DNA of 64,000 nucleotides from Bosea sp. F3-2 (GCF_008253865.1 NZ_CP042331.1:3162001-3226000); one strand, 5' to 3'; shown: positions 26,331-35,156, counted from the stretch's first letter. Notes: generated by a model from the sequence alone, not told the origin. Made by a program: numbers and translations.

Positions 26331-27299
26331 TTACTCCGGCTGGATGCCGGCGGCCTTCACGATCTCGGCCCATTTTGCGATCTCGGTGCCGACGAAGGCT
26401 TTAAGCTCGTCGGGCGTACTGGTCTCCGGCTCGATCCCGGCTGCCAGCAGACGCTCCTTAGTCGCGGGGTCGTTCACTGCCGCCATCAGCGCCTGATTGA
26501 GCTTTTCGACTGAGGAGCGCGGGGTCTTGGCCGGCACGAAGGCGGCGAACCAGGCCGCTAAGTCATAGCCCTTCACACCGCCCTCTTCCATGGTCGGCAG
26601 CTCGGGGGCGAGGACGCTGCGCTTGGCAGTCGAAACGGCAAGGCCGTTGACCTTGCCCGCCTTGATCTGCGGGAGCGTGGTCGAAATGTCGGCGAAGACG
26701 ATGTTGATCTGCCCGCCAAGCAGGTCGGTGATCGCCTGCGGATTGCTGCGATAGGGCACATAGGTAATGTCGAGGCCGGCGAGTGACTTCAGCATTTCGC
26801 CCGCAATGCGCGAGGAACTGGAGCCGGCGCCGAAGGTCAGCTTGCCCGGATTGGCCTTGGCATAGGCGACGAATTCCTGGACGGTCCTGGCAGGCACGGC
26901 AGGGTGGGTGGTCAGGGCCAGCGTGATCGTGCCGAGCTTGCCCACGGCTTCGAAGCTGTTGACCGCATCGTAAGGCACGTTTTTCAGCAGGCTCTGGTTG
27001 GCGCCATGGGTGGTGTTGGTGGTGATCAGCACGGTGTGACCGTCGGGCTCGGCGCGGGCAACGTTCTGCGCAGCGATGACACCGCTCGCGCCAGCCAGGT
27101 TCTCGACGACGACCGGCCGCCCGAGGTTCTTCGAGACGTGCTCGCCGAGGATGCGGGCCAACGCATCCGTCGCGCTGCCGGCCGCGAAAGGCACGACGAA
27201 CTTGAAGGATTTCGATGGGAAGTCCTGAGCGTTTGCTCCGGCCGCGAGGCCGAAGACCGCGGCGCCAGCGACGACCATCCGCAATGCGAGTTTCTTCAT
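26331..27299 (-). CDS. Tripartite tricarboxylate transporter substrate-binding protein (Bug family)
   Basis: A 322-residue exported binding protein. The Sec signal ends at GANAQ and the mature domain has the Bug pattern: VVPFAAGSATDALARILGEHV, then VVVENLAGASGVIAAQ and TFGAGSSSSRIAGEM. The ligand is held as a carboxylate by water-mediated contacts in this family. Start 27299 has GGAGGA four bases upstream. No TctA/TctB membrane genes are nearby, so it is an orphan Bug protein that could serve a remote transporter or a sensor. It sits between the AtuA genes and the M20 peptidase in one apparent operon. Confidence 0.92.
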   Translation of the reverse strand: MKKLALRMVVAGAAVFGLAAGANAQDFPSKSFKFVVPFAAGSATDALARILGEHVSKNLGRPVVVENLAGASGVIAAQNVARAEPDGHTVLITTNTTHGANQSLLKNVPYDAVNSFEAVGKLGTITLALTTHPAVPARTVQEFVAYAKANPGKLTFGAGSSSSRIAGEMLKSLAGLDITYVPYRSNPQAITDLLGGQINIVFADISTTLPQIKAGKVNGLAVSTAKRSVLAPELPTMEEGGVKGYDLAAWFAAFVPAKTPRSSVEKLNQALMAAVNDPATKERLLAAGIEPETSTPDELKAFVGTEIAKWAEIVKAAGIQPE

Positions 27300-27359
27300 G
27301 GGGTCCTCCACTCCAATTGGTGCGATGGGCCGGCGTCTTGTTGTGCCGTTCGGTTGCGA

Positions 27360-27668
27360 TCAGAAATCCGGAATCTCGATGTCGAGAAGGGCCGAGCTCA
27401 GGCTTTTGCCGTGGGTGTCGAGCGCGAGCGACCGCGTAACGCCGCCGCCCAGCGCCCGATGGAGCACGAAGTTCAGCGCACCCAGCGACGGGATCTCGTA
27501 GCGGTCGACGCCGCCGCGCAGGATGCCGGCGAAATGGGCCGCCACCCGCTCCGCCGTGACATGCCGCGCGAGACGCGGATAATCCGCCTCGTCATAGGCG
27601 ATCAGCGAGATGCTGGAGGTGTCGCCCTTGTCGCCGGTGCGGGCATGGGCGATGGTGCGCAGCTTCAT
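27360..27668 (-). CDS. AtuA-associated small subunit/domain protein
   Basis: The 102-residue protein begins MKLRTIAHARTGDKGDTSSI, the hallmark of the small domain that is fused or encoded next to AtuA proteins. GALNFVLHRALGGGVTRSL continues the match. Its ATG lies one base after the AtuA stop, so the two are translated together and probably form a complex. A longer frame that runs into the AtuA coding region is spurious. In Pseudomonas AtuA is needed for acyclic terpene (citronellol/geranyl-CoA) use, but its biochemical role is not settled. Confidence 0.85.
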   Translation of the reverse strand: MKLRTIAHARTGDKGDTSSISLIAYDEADYPRLARHVTAERVAAHFAGILRGGVDRYEIPSLGALNFVLHRALGGGVTRSLALDTHGKSLSSALLDIEIPDF

Positions 27669-27669
27669 C

Positions 27670-29016
27670 TCAGCTCTCCAGCATCTGAACGCGAGGCTGA
27701 ACCTGCTCGCGCGGCAGCAGCGTCGAGAGCACGCCGAGAACCTCGCGCACCTGCTTGGTGACGCCGCCACCGCCCGCCGGTCCGTTGGTGTAGAGCGTCT
27801 CGACCTCGTTGCCGATGCGGAGCGCCTCCTCCGCAGTGGCCGTGCGCCCGGCCACCCGCAGGCGCACCTCGTATGGCTCGGCACGCGCGCCGCCGGCTGG
27901 CAGGCCGGGACCGTGGATCGCATCGACGCCGATCAGGTCGAAGCGCAGCTCCCGCGCCGCGACGCCTGTCAGTTCCAGCCGCTCGCGCACGATCCCTGCC
28001 GCAAGCTCGGCCCGGTCCCGTGCGCCGCTGCCGGCATAGGAAATCTGCCCCTCGCCGACGAAGCCTTCGGCGATGCCGAGCGAGACCTTGAGCGCTTCGG
28101 GCCGCGCGTGGCCGCTGCCGCCGGTGATCCGCACCCGATCCGGCTCCACCTGCTCGACCCGCGCCTGCGAGAAGTCCGCGACGACATCGGGGGTGAAGTA
28201 GCGGGCTGGATCGTGGATCTCGTAGAGGATCTGCTCCTTGCAGGTGGCGGTCGTAATGCAGCCGCCCGAGCCCTCGACCTTGGTGATGATAGCCGAGCCG
28301 TCCTCGCCGACCTCGGCCAGGGGGAAGCCGAGCCGCGCCAACCCCGGCACCGTCTTGAAGCCGGGATCCGCGAAATAGCCGCCGGTCACCTGCCCGGCGC
28401 ACTCCAGCACATGGCCGATCAGCGTGGCCTGGCCGAGCCGCGGCCAATCCGCGAGGGACCAGCCGAACTCATACGCCAGCGCCCCGAGGAAGAGCGAGGG
28501 GTCCGCCGCACGCCCGGTGATCACGATATCCGCGCCAGCGGCGAGGGCCTGCACGATCGGCTCCGCCCCGAGATAGGCATTGGCCGAGATCAGGTTCGCC
28601 CCCAGCGCTGCGACCGGCCGCCCGTCCTCCAGGATGCGGCACGCGCCAGCGCTCACGGCCGCAGCGACATCGTCGCCGGTCACGGCCGCGACCCTGAGCC
28701 CGCCTAGGCCGAGATCATGCGCGGTCGCGCAGACCAGTTCGGCCGCTGCGACCGGGTTCGCCGCGCCCATATTGGTGATGATGACAGTGCCGGCGCGCCG
28801 GCAGGCCGGCAACACAGCGCGCATACGCGGCGCCAGTAGCGGGTCGTAGCCGAGATGCGGGTCGCGCCGCCGGGCCTGCTGCGCCAGCGCGATGGTGCGC
28901 TCCGCCAGGCATTCGAAGACGAGATAGTCGAGCCTGCCGCGCTCCGCGAGCTCGACCGCGGGCTCGATCCTGTCGCCCGAATAACCCGCGCCGGCGCCGA
29001 TCCTGATCTGTCGCAT
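27670..29016 (-). CDS. Acyclic terpene utilisation AtuA family protein (DUF1446)
   Basis: The 448-residue protein matches the AtuA/DUF1446 family: IRIGAGAGYSGDRIEPAVEL, then YLVFECLAERTIAL, NMGAANP and ITGRAADPSLFLG. It is cytoplasmic by sequence, with no signal or membrane segment. Family members accompany catabolism of acyclic terpenoids and branched carboxylates; the chemistry is unclear. GGGAGGATGC precedes the ATG. It opens an operon with the small AtuA partner, a Bug binding protein and an M20 hydrolase, and is transcribed divergently from a LysR gene across an 82-base region with an inverted repeat. No geranyl-CoA carboxylase gene is in the window. Confidence 0.88.
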   Translation of the reverse strand: MRQIRIGAGAGYSGDRIEPAVELAERGRLDYLVFECLAERTIALAQQARRRDPHLGYDPLLAPRMRAVLPACRRAGTVIITNMGAANPVAAAELVCATAHDLGLGGLRVAAVTGDDVAAAVSAGACRILEDGRPVAALGANLISANAYLGAEPIVQALAAGADIVITGRAADPSLFLGALAYEFGWSLADWPRLGQATLIGHVLECAGQVTGGYFADPGFKTVPGLARLGFPLAEVGEDGSAIITKVEGSGGCITTATCKEQILYEIHDPARYFTPDVVADFSQARVEQVEPDRVRITGGSGHARPEALKVSLGIAEGFVGEGQISYAGSGARDRAELAAGIVRERLELTGVAARELRFDLIGVDAIHGPGLPAGGARAEPYEVRLRVAGRTATAEEALRIGNEVETLYTNGPAGGGGVTKQVREVLGVLSTLLPREQVQPRVQMLES

Positions 29017-29064
29017 GCATCCTCCCGGGTGCGAGAGAATGCCTCGACAAATTCATAGAACAAT

Positions 29065-29082
29065 TGAAATTATTGGATTTCA
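29065..29082. promoter_or_regulatory. Inverted repeat, candidate LysR-type operator
   Basis: TGAAAT (29065-29070) and ATTTCA (29077-29082) form a perfect interrupted palindrome in the AT-rich space between the AtuA operon and the divergent LysR gene. This position suits LysR autoregulation and activation of the AtuA operon. It is a sequence pattern only. Confidence 0.5.
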
Positions 29083-29098
29083 GTAATAGGCAATCGAT

Positions 29099-30007
29099 AT
29101 GAATTTCGATGTGCGACAGCTGCGGGCGATCATCGCGGTGGCGGAGCACGGCAGCTTCACCCGCGCCGCCATGGCGCTCAATCTCTCACAGCCGGCCCTG
29201 ACCGTTCAGGTGCGCGCGCTGGAAGAGGCGCTCGGCCTGAGGCTCTTCGACCGGAACACGCGCAATGTCGCGCTGACACGCGTGGGGCGCGAGCTGCTGC
29301 CGGAACTGCGGCGCATCCTGCGCGAGCTGGACACGCTGCTAGACGAGACCCGGCAGCTCGCGCTCATGGCTGGCGGCATGGTCCGCATCGCCGTCCTGCC
29401 CTCCTTTGCCTCGAGCTTGCTGCCGGACGTGATCGCTGGCTTCCGGGCGCTCCATCCCGAGATCGGCTTCACCCTCCGCGACGTGATCGCTAGCGGCGTG
29501 GCGGAGCTGACGCTCGCCGAGGAGGTCGATCTCGGAATCACGGGCGGACCGATCGATGATGCCGAGCTTGAGCTGCTGTTGAGCAGCGTCGACAGGATGC
29601 ACGCCGTGTTCCCGGCCGGGCACGCGCTGGACGACGGCACCTCGCCCACGCTGGCAGCGGTGACACGCCACCCGCTCGTCCTAATGTCGCGCGCGACCAG
29701 CGTGCGCGCCGTGGTCGATGCCGCGATCGTGGCCGCGGGGCTGGCGGCGGAGGTCGCTGCCGAAGCGACCTACATGTCCACGGCCGTCGGCATGGTGCGT
29801 GCTGGGATGGGGATCGCGATCCTGCCTGAGACTGCCATGGAGATCGGAGCGCTGCCGATGCTCCGCTCGGCGCTAATCGACGATCCGCGGCTGGCGCGCA
29901 GTATCTCGGTGATTAAGCGCAGAGGCAGAACGTTGCCCCCTGCTAGCGCAGCCTTCCTGGACCATCTTGGAGTTGCGTTCGATGCGCTAGAGCGAAGCGC
30001 GAGATGA
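29099..30007 (+). CDS. LysR-family transcriptional regulator
   Basis: A 302-residue LysR protein. The N-terminal HTH is FDVRQLRAIIAVAEHGSFTRAA with the recognition helix ALNLSQPALTVQVRALEEAL and LRLFDRNTRNVALT. A periplasmic-binding-like effector domain follows from about residue 90 (MVRIAVLPSFASSLLPDVI). It is divergent from the AtuA operon, which it most likely controls in response to a carboxylate effector (inference from layout). There is no strong ribosome site upstream. Length is typical of the family. Confidence 0.92.
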   Translation: MNFDVRQLRAIIAVAEHGSFTRAAMALNLSQPALTVQVRALEEALGLRLFDRNTRNVALTRVGRELLPELRRILRELDTLLDETRQLALMAGGMVRIAVLPSFASSLLPDVIAGFRALHPEIGFTLRDVIASGVAELTLAEEVDLGITGGPIDDAELELLLSSVDRMHAVFPAGHALDDGTSPTLAAVTRHPLVLMSRATSVRAVVDAAIVAAGLAAEVAAEATYMSTAVGMVRAGMGIAILPETAMEIGALPMLRSALIDDPRLARSISVIKRRGRTLPPASAAFLDHLGVAFDALERSAR

Positions 30008-30171
30008 GGCGCGCCGGACCTTTGTCTGGACGCGCTCGGCCCGCTGCCCGCTATCGCAGGTCTGCTTCTGGGCAATGAAGCGATGTCTGCAACTGGCGCA
30101 ACGCGTGTCTAAATTCCCAGAAGTACCCGCAGGTAGCGTGACGAAGTCGATCGCAGCGCTCACTGCTGCGG

Positions 30172-31065
30172 TCAGCGAATGACACCCACCGAATTCCGAA
30201 CTGGTTCGCAGTGCTCGATCAGTATCTCTGTTAGAATCCGTATCTTTCGAGCGGGATGCTGCCCCGGCGGTCGGACGACATAAGCGCCGGCGGGTGGTGG
30301 TGGATAGTCCGTCATGACCGGCACGAGCGTGCCGGATGTCAGATGGTCATGCGTAAGGCCGTCCGGGAGCCAGGCGATACCGAGCCCAGCCACCGCAGCG
30401 GCGATCAAGGCGGTGCCGTTGTCGGCCTTGAAGCGGCCCTGCGGACGAACCGTGACGATCTTGTCGCCATCCATGAACTGCCAGGCTTCGGTGCCCTGCA
30501 TGAGCGCTTCGTGGGCAACGATGTCGTCCGGCGTGGCGGGCGACCCATGCGCTGCAATGTAGCCGGGACTGGCGACAAGCTTTCCGTAGATCAGTCCAAT
30601 CCGTCTCGCGATCAGATTGGAGTCTTGAATATAGCCGACCCTTATCGCGCAATCGTAGCCTTCCGAGATGAGATCGACGAACCTGTCCGTGTAACAGGTG
30701 TGGATGTGGAGTTGCGGGTGACGGCGCGCCATTTCCGCGAGCACCGGGGCAAAATGTGTCGGGCCAAACGACAGCGGTGCGGCGACCCGCAAGCGGCCCC
30801 GAAGATCGCCAGCCGGTACGATCAATTCCCGCGCAGTTTCGATCTCGGCACAGACTCTCGCGGCATGGTCTCGGAACGTCGCCCCAGCTTCCGTGAGCGC
30901 GGCACCGCGGGTGGTTCGTACCAGAAGCTGGACGCCGAGTTCCGCTTCGAGCCGGAAGAGTCTGCGGCTGACGATCGACTTGGAAACTCCGAGCCGGCGC
31001 GCCGCAGGCGAAACGCCCCCTGCGTTGGCCACTTCGACGAACGTCTCCAGGTCGTCGATCTCCAA
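30172..31065 (-). CDS. LysR-family transcriptional regulator
   Basis: A 297-residue LysR protein. I place the start at TTG 31065, encoding M(L)EIDDLETFVEVANAGG, because GAGGAA lies about nine bases upstream and this gives normal length. An upstream ATG would add 49 atypical residues. The HTH is SPAARRLGVSKSIVSRRLFRLE, typical of the DsdC/ArgP-like or LeuO-type group that often ends in VRTTRG. The effector domain begins near residue 90. It is divergent from the isochorismatase-like gene across a space with an inverted repeat, which suggests it regulates that gene. Confidence 0.88.
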   Translation of the reverse strand: MEIDDLETFVEVANAGGVSPAARRLGVSKSIVSRRLFRLEAELGVQLLVRTTRGAALTEAGATFRDHAARVCAEIETARELIVPAGDLRGRLRVAAPLSFGPTHFAPVLAEMARRHPQLHIHTCYTDRFVDLISEGYDCAIRVGYIQDSNLIARRIGLIYGKLVASPGYIAAHGSPATPDDIVAHEALMQGTEAWQFMDGDKIVTVRPQGRFKADNGTALIAAAVAGLGIAWLPDGLTHDHLTSGTLVPVMTDYPPPPAGAYVVRPPGQHPARKIRILTEILIEHCEPVRNSVGVIR

Positions 31066-31163
31066 TTCGGCGTTCCTCGATCTGCGACACGGCTGAGCAA
31101 GCCATGAGGCTACCGCATTGCATCGAGGAACGGCAATACGAAGCAGCCCTGCCGTCGGCGCAT

Positions 31164-31180
31164 GTCGCCTGGCAGGCGAC
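31164..31180. promoter_or_regulatory. Inverted repeat between LysR and isochorismatase genes
   Basis: GTCGCCT (31164-31170) and AGGCGAC (31174-31180) form a perfect 7-base inverted repeat with a GGC spacer, about 32 bases upstream of the isochorismatase ATG. It may be a regulator site or part of the untranslated leader. Evidence is the symmetry and position only. Confidence 0.4.
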
Positions 31181-31211
31181 CCGCCATTCATAACGTCAGA
31201 AGAGGACAGCA

Positions 31212-31865
31212 ATGACCTTTCGTAACGGCCTCAAGTCGCTCCTTCGTCCCGAGGACTCGGTCCTCGTCCTGATCGACCACCAGCCCTATCAGCTCGCCAA
31301 CCTGAACAGCCACGAGCCACAGATGGTGGTCAACAACGCAACAGCTTTGGCCAAGACAGCCAAGGCCTTCGGCGTTCCCACCATCCTGACGAGCGTGATC
31401 GCGGAGCGCGGCGGGCTCATTTTTCCCCAGATCACCGATGTTTTCCCTGGCCAGGAGGTGATCGACCGGACCTTCATCAACACCTGGGAAGACAAAAACG
31501 TCGTTGACGCCGTCAAGGCGACCGGCCGCAAGCAGCTCGTCATCGCGGGCCTGTGGACTGAGATCTGCGTCGCGATGCCCGCGATCCAAGCCCTCGGCGA
31601 AGGCTGGGACGTGACGGTGATCACCGACGCATCCGGCGCCGTCTCGGTCGAGGCCCACCAGGTCGCCATCCAGCGCATGATCGCAGCCGGGGCGAACATG
31701 ATGACCTGGCTGGCGCTGGCCGGCGAATGGCAGCGTGACTGGGCCCGGGCCGAAACCGCGGGCAAATTCGCCGAAGTGCTCACGCAGCATGCGGCCGGCA
31801 GCGGCATCGCGTATCTGTGGGAGCAGCAACTGCTCAACACTCCAGTCCCCAGCAACGCCGGCTGA
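31212..31865 (+). CDS. Isochorismatase-family cysteine hydrolase
   Basis: The 217-residue hydrolase has the Asp of the catalytic triad in LVLIDHQPYQ and the catalytic Cys in GLWTEICVAM, with the preceding cis-peptide region. A Lys near the AVKATGRKQLVIAG segment completes the pattern. Members hydrolyse isochorismate, nicotinamide, N-carbamoyl or related amides; this variant resembles the YcaC-like group. AGAGGAC precedes the ATG. It is the first gene of a short unit whose two following genes are frameshifted, ending before a strong terminator-like hairpin at 32947. Confidence 0.9.
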   Translation: MTFRNGLKSLLRPEDSVLVLIDHQPYQLANLNSHEPQMVVNNATALAKTAKAFGVPTILTSVIAERGGLIFPQITDVFPGQEVIDRTFINTWEDKNVVDAVKATGRKQLVIAGLWTEICVAMPAIQALGEGWDVTVITDASGAVSVEAHQVAIQRMIAAGANMMTWLALAGEWQRDWARAETAGKFAEVLTQHAAGSGIAYLWEQQLLNTPVPSNAG

Positions 31866-31996
31866 TCGAGCTGGTGACGAGGGTCTTCCATGACCCTCGT
31901 CACCCTTCATCGGCACGTCGTCGAGAAGCGGTGACGCGTCGCGATGCTACTGCCGCGACGGAGAGGGCGCGGCCCGGCCACCACCAACAGGGCGGT

Positions 31997-32333
31997 TCTG
32001 GGCTCGAACTTGATGTCACCTATCCGAACTTCCGGGTCAGGCTGACACTGCTGTCAGCCGCGCAGCTCAAGTTCGAGATCAAGGACGGGCACTTCGCTCG
32101 ACCTGAGACCGTCGATATTCATGTCGTCCCGCTCGGCTACGGCATCTTCGTTGTGAGTTGGCAGGAGAAGGACGGGGCGACAGTTGTGAACGTTCAGGAC
32201 TACGACCGTGGCCTGGATCCACGCATTTGCGACGCTGCTCAGTGGTCGGCTCCTGCGCATGATCGGCACGGTCGCGGTCTCCAGACCCGCCGATTGCCTC
32301 ATCGCAACAAGGCGCTCGTGCTCGATGCCATGA
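31997..32333 (+). pseudogene. MoaF-like protein fragment, frameshifted
   Basis: The frame from about 31997 reads ELDVTYPNFRVRLTLLSAAQ, then VVPLGYGIFVVSWQEKDGAT and VVNVQDYDRG, which resembles MoaF-related beta-barrel proteins. After about 32214 the sense continues only in another frame (WIHAFATLLSGRLLRMIGTV), ending at TGA 32331-32333. The upstream part lacks a start codon with a ribosome site. I read this as a 5'-truncated, single-frameshift pseudogene following the isochorismatase gene. A sequencing error is possible. Confidence 0.45.
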
Positions 32334-32667
32334 CCTCGTTGTTCCAGAGCCATGATTCTTCAGCAGTGAAACGGCTGTATGCTCCTGATTACATCCAGCA
32401 CAATCCTGACATTCCCCGAGGGCGCGAGGCCCTGGAGACGGTCGTCGAAGGCCTTTCTGAGGCCGTCTGGTACGAACCGGGCCTGATCGTCGCCGAAGGC
32501 GAGTTCGTCGCCATCCACGGCCGTATCCTCGGCTGGACGGATACACCGCAGGTGGTGGTCGATCTGTTTCGGATCGAGGGCGGCCGGCTGGCTGAGCATT
32601 GGGACGTGCTGCAGACGAGGTGCCCGCAACGGCGGCTGCCGGCGGCATTTCCATGTTCGATCGCTAG
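32306..32667 (+). pseudogene. SnoaL/NTF2-like protein gene with frameshift
   Basis: NKALVLDAMTSLFQSHDSSA, then YAPDYIQHNPDIPRGREAL and GRLAEHWDVLQ match SnoaL-like polyketide-cyclase-fold proteins. After WDVLQ the expected tail (EVPATAAAGG...MFDR then TAG at 32665-32667) is found one frame away. This implies a single-base loss near 32613. The start is probably the ATG at 32330, which overlaps the preceding gene's TGA as ATGA, or lies slightly upstream. The protein would be about 110 residues. It sits in the LysR/isochorismatase cassette. Confidence 0.55.
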
Positions 32668-33234
32668 GAAGCAGCGCATCGCGCCTAATCGACAAAAGCT
32701 GCTCCAGCAAGCGGATTACCAGCACCCTCCGGGTCGAGAGCCGCCGGCTCCGGTCTCCGGATTTGATCCGTATGCGACTGAGGCAAGCGCGCAGATGTTG
32801 CCGGCCGCTGCGCCTCCAGCCGGATGTTCGGTTTCAGCCGAGAAGCCAATGTCGGCAAATGGCGCAGCGTGGACGCGGGTGTTCGCAGTGGGAGCAAGCC
32901 CTTTAGGCACCTGTCGGTGGTTTCAGGCCCCCGCAATCACTGAGAGCGAAAGCCCTGTCTCTTCCCGAGACAGGGCTTTCGTTTGTTCGGAGCAGAGGCT
33001 CAGGATCCACGCCAGGTCGCCGTGGAGCTCACGCGAAACACCACCGCCATCACACGGCAGCTCGCCGGCGACATCCCTGTTGCGGCAGTCGGACTGGAAT
33101 CCGGTCCGTCTTTACTGGATGACCTACGGGGCGATGAACAGTGACTTTGCGTGGACCCATTTGTTCGTTTGGGCCCTCCAGCTATGGAGATCCGTCAACC
33201 TCGGATATCGCGCCTTCATTTCCGGGTTTATGGA
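32668..33234. other. Intergenic region between convergent units
   Basis: About 570 bases contain the strong hairpin at 32947-32981, reported separately. No gene is recognised. A few open frames have no motif or start signal. Confidence 0.35.
32947..32981 (+). terminator. Strong hairpin, likely transcription terminator
   Basis: A perfect 15-base stem (CGAAAGCCCTGTCTC with its complement) and a 5-base TTCCC loop lie at 32947-32981, followed by TTTGTT. It lies downstream of the isochorismatase unit and upstream of the convergent Gfo/Idh/MocA operon end, so it could serve the plus-strand unit and perhaps both. Confidence 0.7.
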
Positions 33235-34254
33235 TCACCGATGCTGATCAGCTTCAGCGGAAGCGATGGCCTGTTCGAGGAGTGCGAGAGCTCGCGCCCC
33301 CGCCGCGGCATCGGGGAAGTCCAGCTTTTCGCCGCGGGCAGCGCGTACGAAATCGCCCAGGATTGCGTGATAACCCTTGTGATCCTCGTTGGCGGCGACC
33401 GTGAAATTGGGCTCCCAGACCAGCGTATCCTCAGCCTCGGCCAGGGTGGCATCCGCGCGCGAGACCTTGAAGGGCGGGGCGCGGAAGTAGCGGACCTCGT
33501 GCAGGTTCCGGACCTCGATCCGGCGATGATCGCCCATCACCTGCCACCATTCCATTGGGGTGCCGCGGGATTGATGCGTGCCCATGACGAGCGTGCCGAT
33601 GCCGCCGTTGCGGAAGCGGAAATCGACATGGAGGAGAAGCTTGCCGGGCTCCAGTTCGTGCCGGCGCGCGCTAACCGCCGTGACCTCGCCCATCAGATGG
33701 GGGATCAGGTCGAAATAATGAACGCAGTGATGCAGATAGAAGCCGGTATAGTCGACATCCTTGGCGAAATAGGTGGGAGCGGTCATGTACTGGCCGAGGA
33801 AACTCGCCGTCTCGCCGAATTCCGGCGCGTGGATGACATTGGCCGCGATGCGGTTGGCGGTGGAGTAGCGCTTCATGAAGCCGAGGACGACGGGAACGCC
33901 CCGGACCTTCGCTGCATCGGCCAGTTCCTGCGCCTGCAGGGAGGTCGGTGCCGGCGGCTTCTCGATGAAGAGAGGCGATCCGCGGGCGATGGCGGCGAGG
34001 CCGATGTCATAGTGCTGCTGCGGTCCCATAGCGAGACCGACGGCGTCGATATCGGTGCGGGCAAGCAGGTCGCGCCAGTCGGTCATCCGGTCCTGGGGCG
34101 CGACGCCGTAGCGCCGGCCGGTGACGGCGAGGCTCTCCTGCGAGATGTCGCAGATCGCCTGCAGGACGACGTCGTGCCGTGTGACCTGCGGCAGCAGCAT
34201 CTCGTTGGCATGCGTGCCGCAGCCGATCCAGCCGAGGCGCAGAGGGTAGCCCAT
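33235..34254 (-). CDS. Gfo/Idh/MocA family oxidoreductase
   Basis: This 339-residue NAD(P)-dependent oxidoreductase has a Rossmann start, LRLGWIGCGTHANEML, and the family motif FIEKPPAP carrying the catalytic Lys in the EKP block. The C-terminal alpha/beta domain includes DYTGFYLHHCVHYFDLIPHL. Members oxidise sugars, inositols or their derivatives. The start at MGYPLRL (34254) overlaps the upstream epimerase stop as TGATG, so the longer frame is not used. It is the last gene of the seven-gene operon and probably handles the keto/hydroxy step of the imported sugar. Confidence 0.93.
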   Translation of the reverse strand: MGYPLRLGWIGCGTHANEMLLPQVTRHDVVLQAICDISQESLAVTGRRYGVAPQDRMTDWRDLLARTDIDAVGLAMGPQQHYDIGLAAIARGSPLFIEKPPAPTSLQAQELADAAKVRGVPVVLGFMKRYSTANRIAANVIHAPEFGETASFLGQYMTAPTYFAKDVDYTGFYLHHCVHYFDLIPHLMGEVTAVSARRHELEPGKLLLHVDFRFRNGGIGTLVMGTHQSRGTPMEWWQVMGDHRRIEVRNLHEVRYFRAPPFKVSRADATLAEAEDTLVWEPNFTVAANEDHKGYHAILGDFVRAARGEKLDFPDAAAGARALALLEQAIASAEADQHR

Positions 34255-35156
34255 CACGCAATTCCCTTCGTCGTCGCGAGCCGGTCGGCGAAGGCGAGCG
34301 TCGCCTTGAGATAGTCGATGCTGGCCTTCAGCTCTGCATCCTCGTTCCGGGACGGCGCGCGCCATTGCGCCAGCGTCACGCCTGCCGCTTCATCGTCGCG
34401 CCGGAAAGGCTCCAGCACGATGGGGCCGCCATAGCCGGAGACCGCGAGCGCACGGGCGATCGCTGGCCAGTCGATATGGCCGGAGCCGACGAAGCCGCGA
34501 TTGTTCTCGTTCGCCTGGAAATGCACGAGCCGCGACCCCGCCAGCCGGATGGACGCGGCGAGATCGTATTCCTCCATGTTCATGTGGAAGGTATCGAGCA
34601 TCACTCCGACGGCGGGGGAGGCGACGGCCTCGACATAGTCCAGCGCATGGCGGCAGGTGTTGCACATGTCGGTCTCGAACCGGTTCAGGGGCTCGATGCC
34701 GAGAACGACGCCCTTGTCGGCGGCGCGGCGCGCGGCCTGCGTCAGGCCGCGAACCACCGCCTCGACCCGCCGGCGGCGCTCGGGTGGCTCGACCGGATGC
34801 GGCGCCCGGCCGGCGAAGACGAGCGGCGCGCCGTAGAGCGGACCGCCGACGATCCCGGCACCCAATGCAGCGGCGATATCGACGCATTGCTCGAGATAGG
34901 CGATGCCGGCTGCATGCGCGGCCGGGTCGGGGCTGGCGAGATCGCGGGTCAGGTTTACCCGCGCGGCCAGGACGATCGACAGGCCGGCATCGGCCGCCGC
35001 GGCTTTTGTCTCGGCGAGATCAAGCTCGCCCGGCTCCGGCACGAGCAATTCGACCACATCGGCCCCGGCCTGCTTCATGCGCTGGAAGGTCGGGAAATGC
35101 TCGCGCCCGAAGGGACGCGCGTAGAACATCGAGATGACCCCGATCGCATTGGTCAT
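34254..35156 (-). CDS. TIM-barrel sugar isomerase/epimerase (AP endonuclease 2 family)
   Basis: A 300-residue protein of the xylose-isomerase-like TIM barrel family (tagatose 3-epimerase/IolE/IolI group). GADVVELLVPEPGEL, then GIEPLNRFETDMCNT (metal Glu), MLDTFHMNMEE (Asp/His ligands), HFQANENNRG and VLEPF (second catalytic Glu) give the metal-dependent epimerase pattern. The ATG overlaps the upstream permease stop (ATGA) and the 3' end overlaps the Gfo/Idh gene. It likely epimerises or isomerises a ketose or inosose supplied by the transporter. The specific sugar is unknown. Confidence 0.9.
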   Translation of the reverse strand: MTNAIGVISMFYARPFGREHFPTFQRMKQAGADVVELLVPEPGELDLAETKAAAADAGLSIVLAARVNLTRDLASPDPAAHAAGIAYLEQCVDIAAALGAGIVGGPLYGAPLVFAGRAPHPVEPPERRRRVEAVVRGLTQAARRAADKGVVLGIEPLNRFETDMCNTCRHALDYVEAVASPAVGVMLDTFHMNMEEYDLAASIRLAGSRLVHFQANENNRGFVGSGHIDWPAIARALAVSGYGGPIVLEPFRRDDEAAGVTLAQWRAPSRNEDAELKASIDYLKATLAFADRLATTKGIA

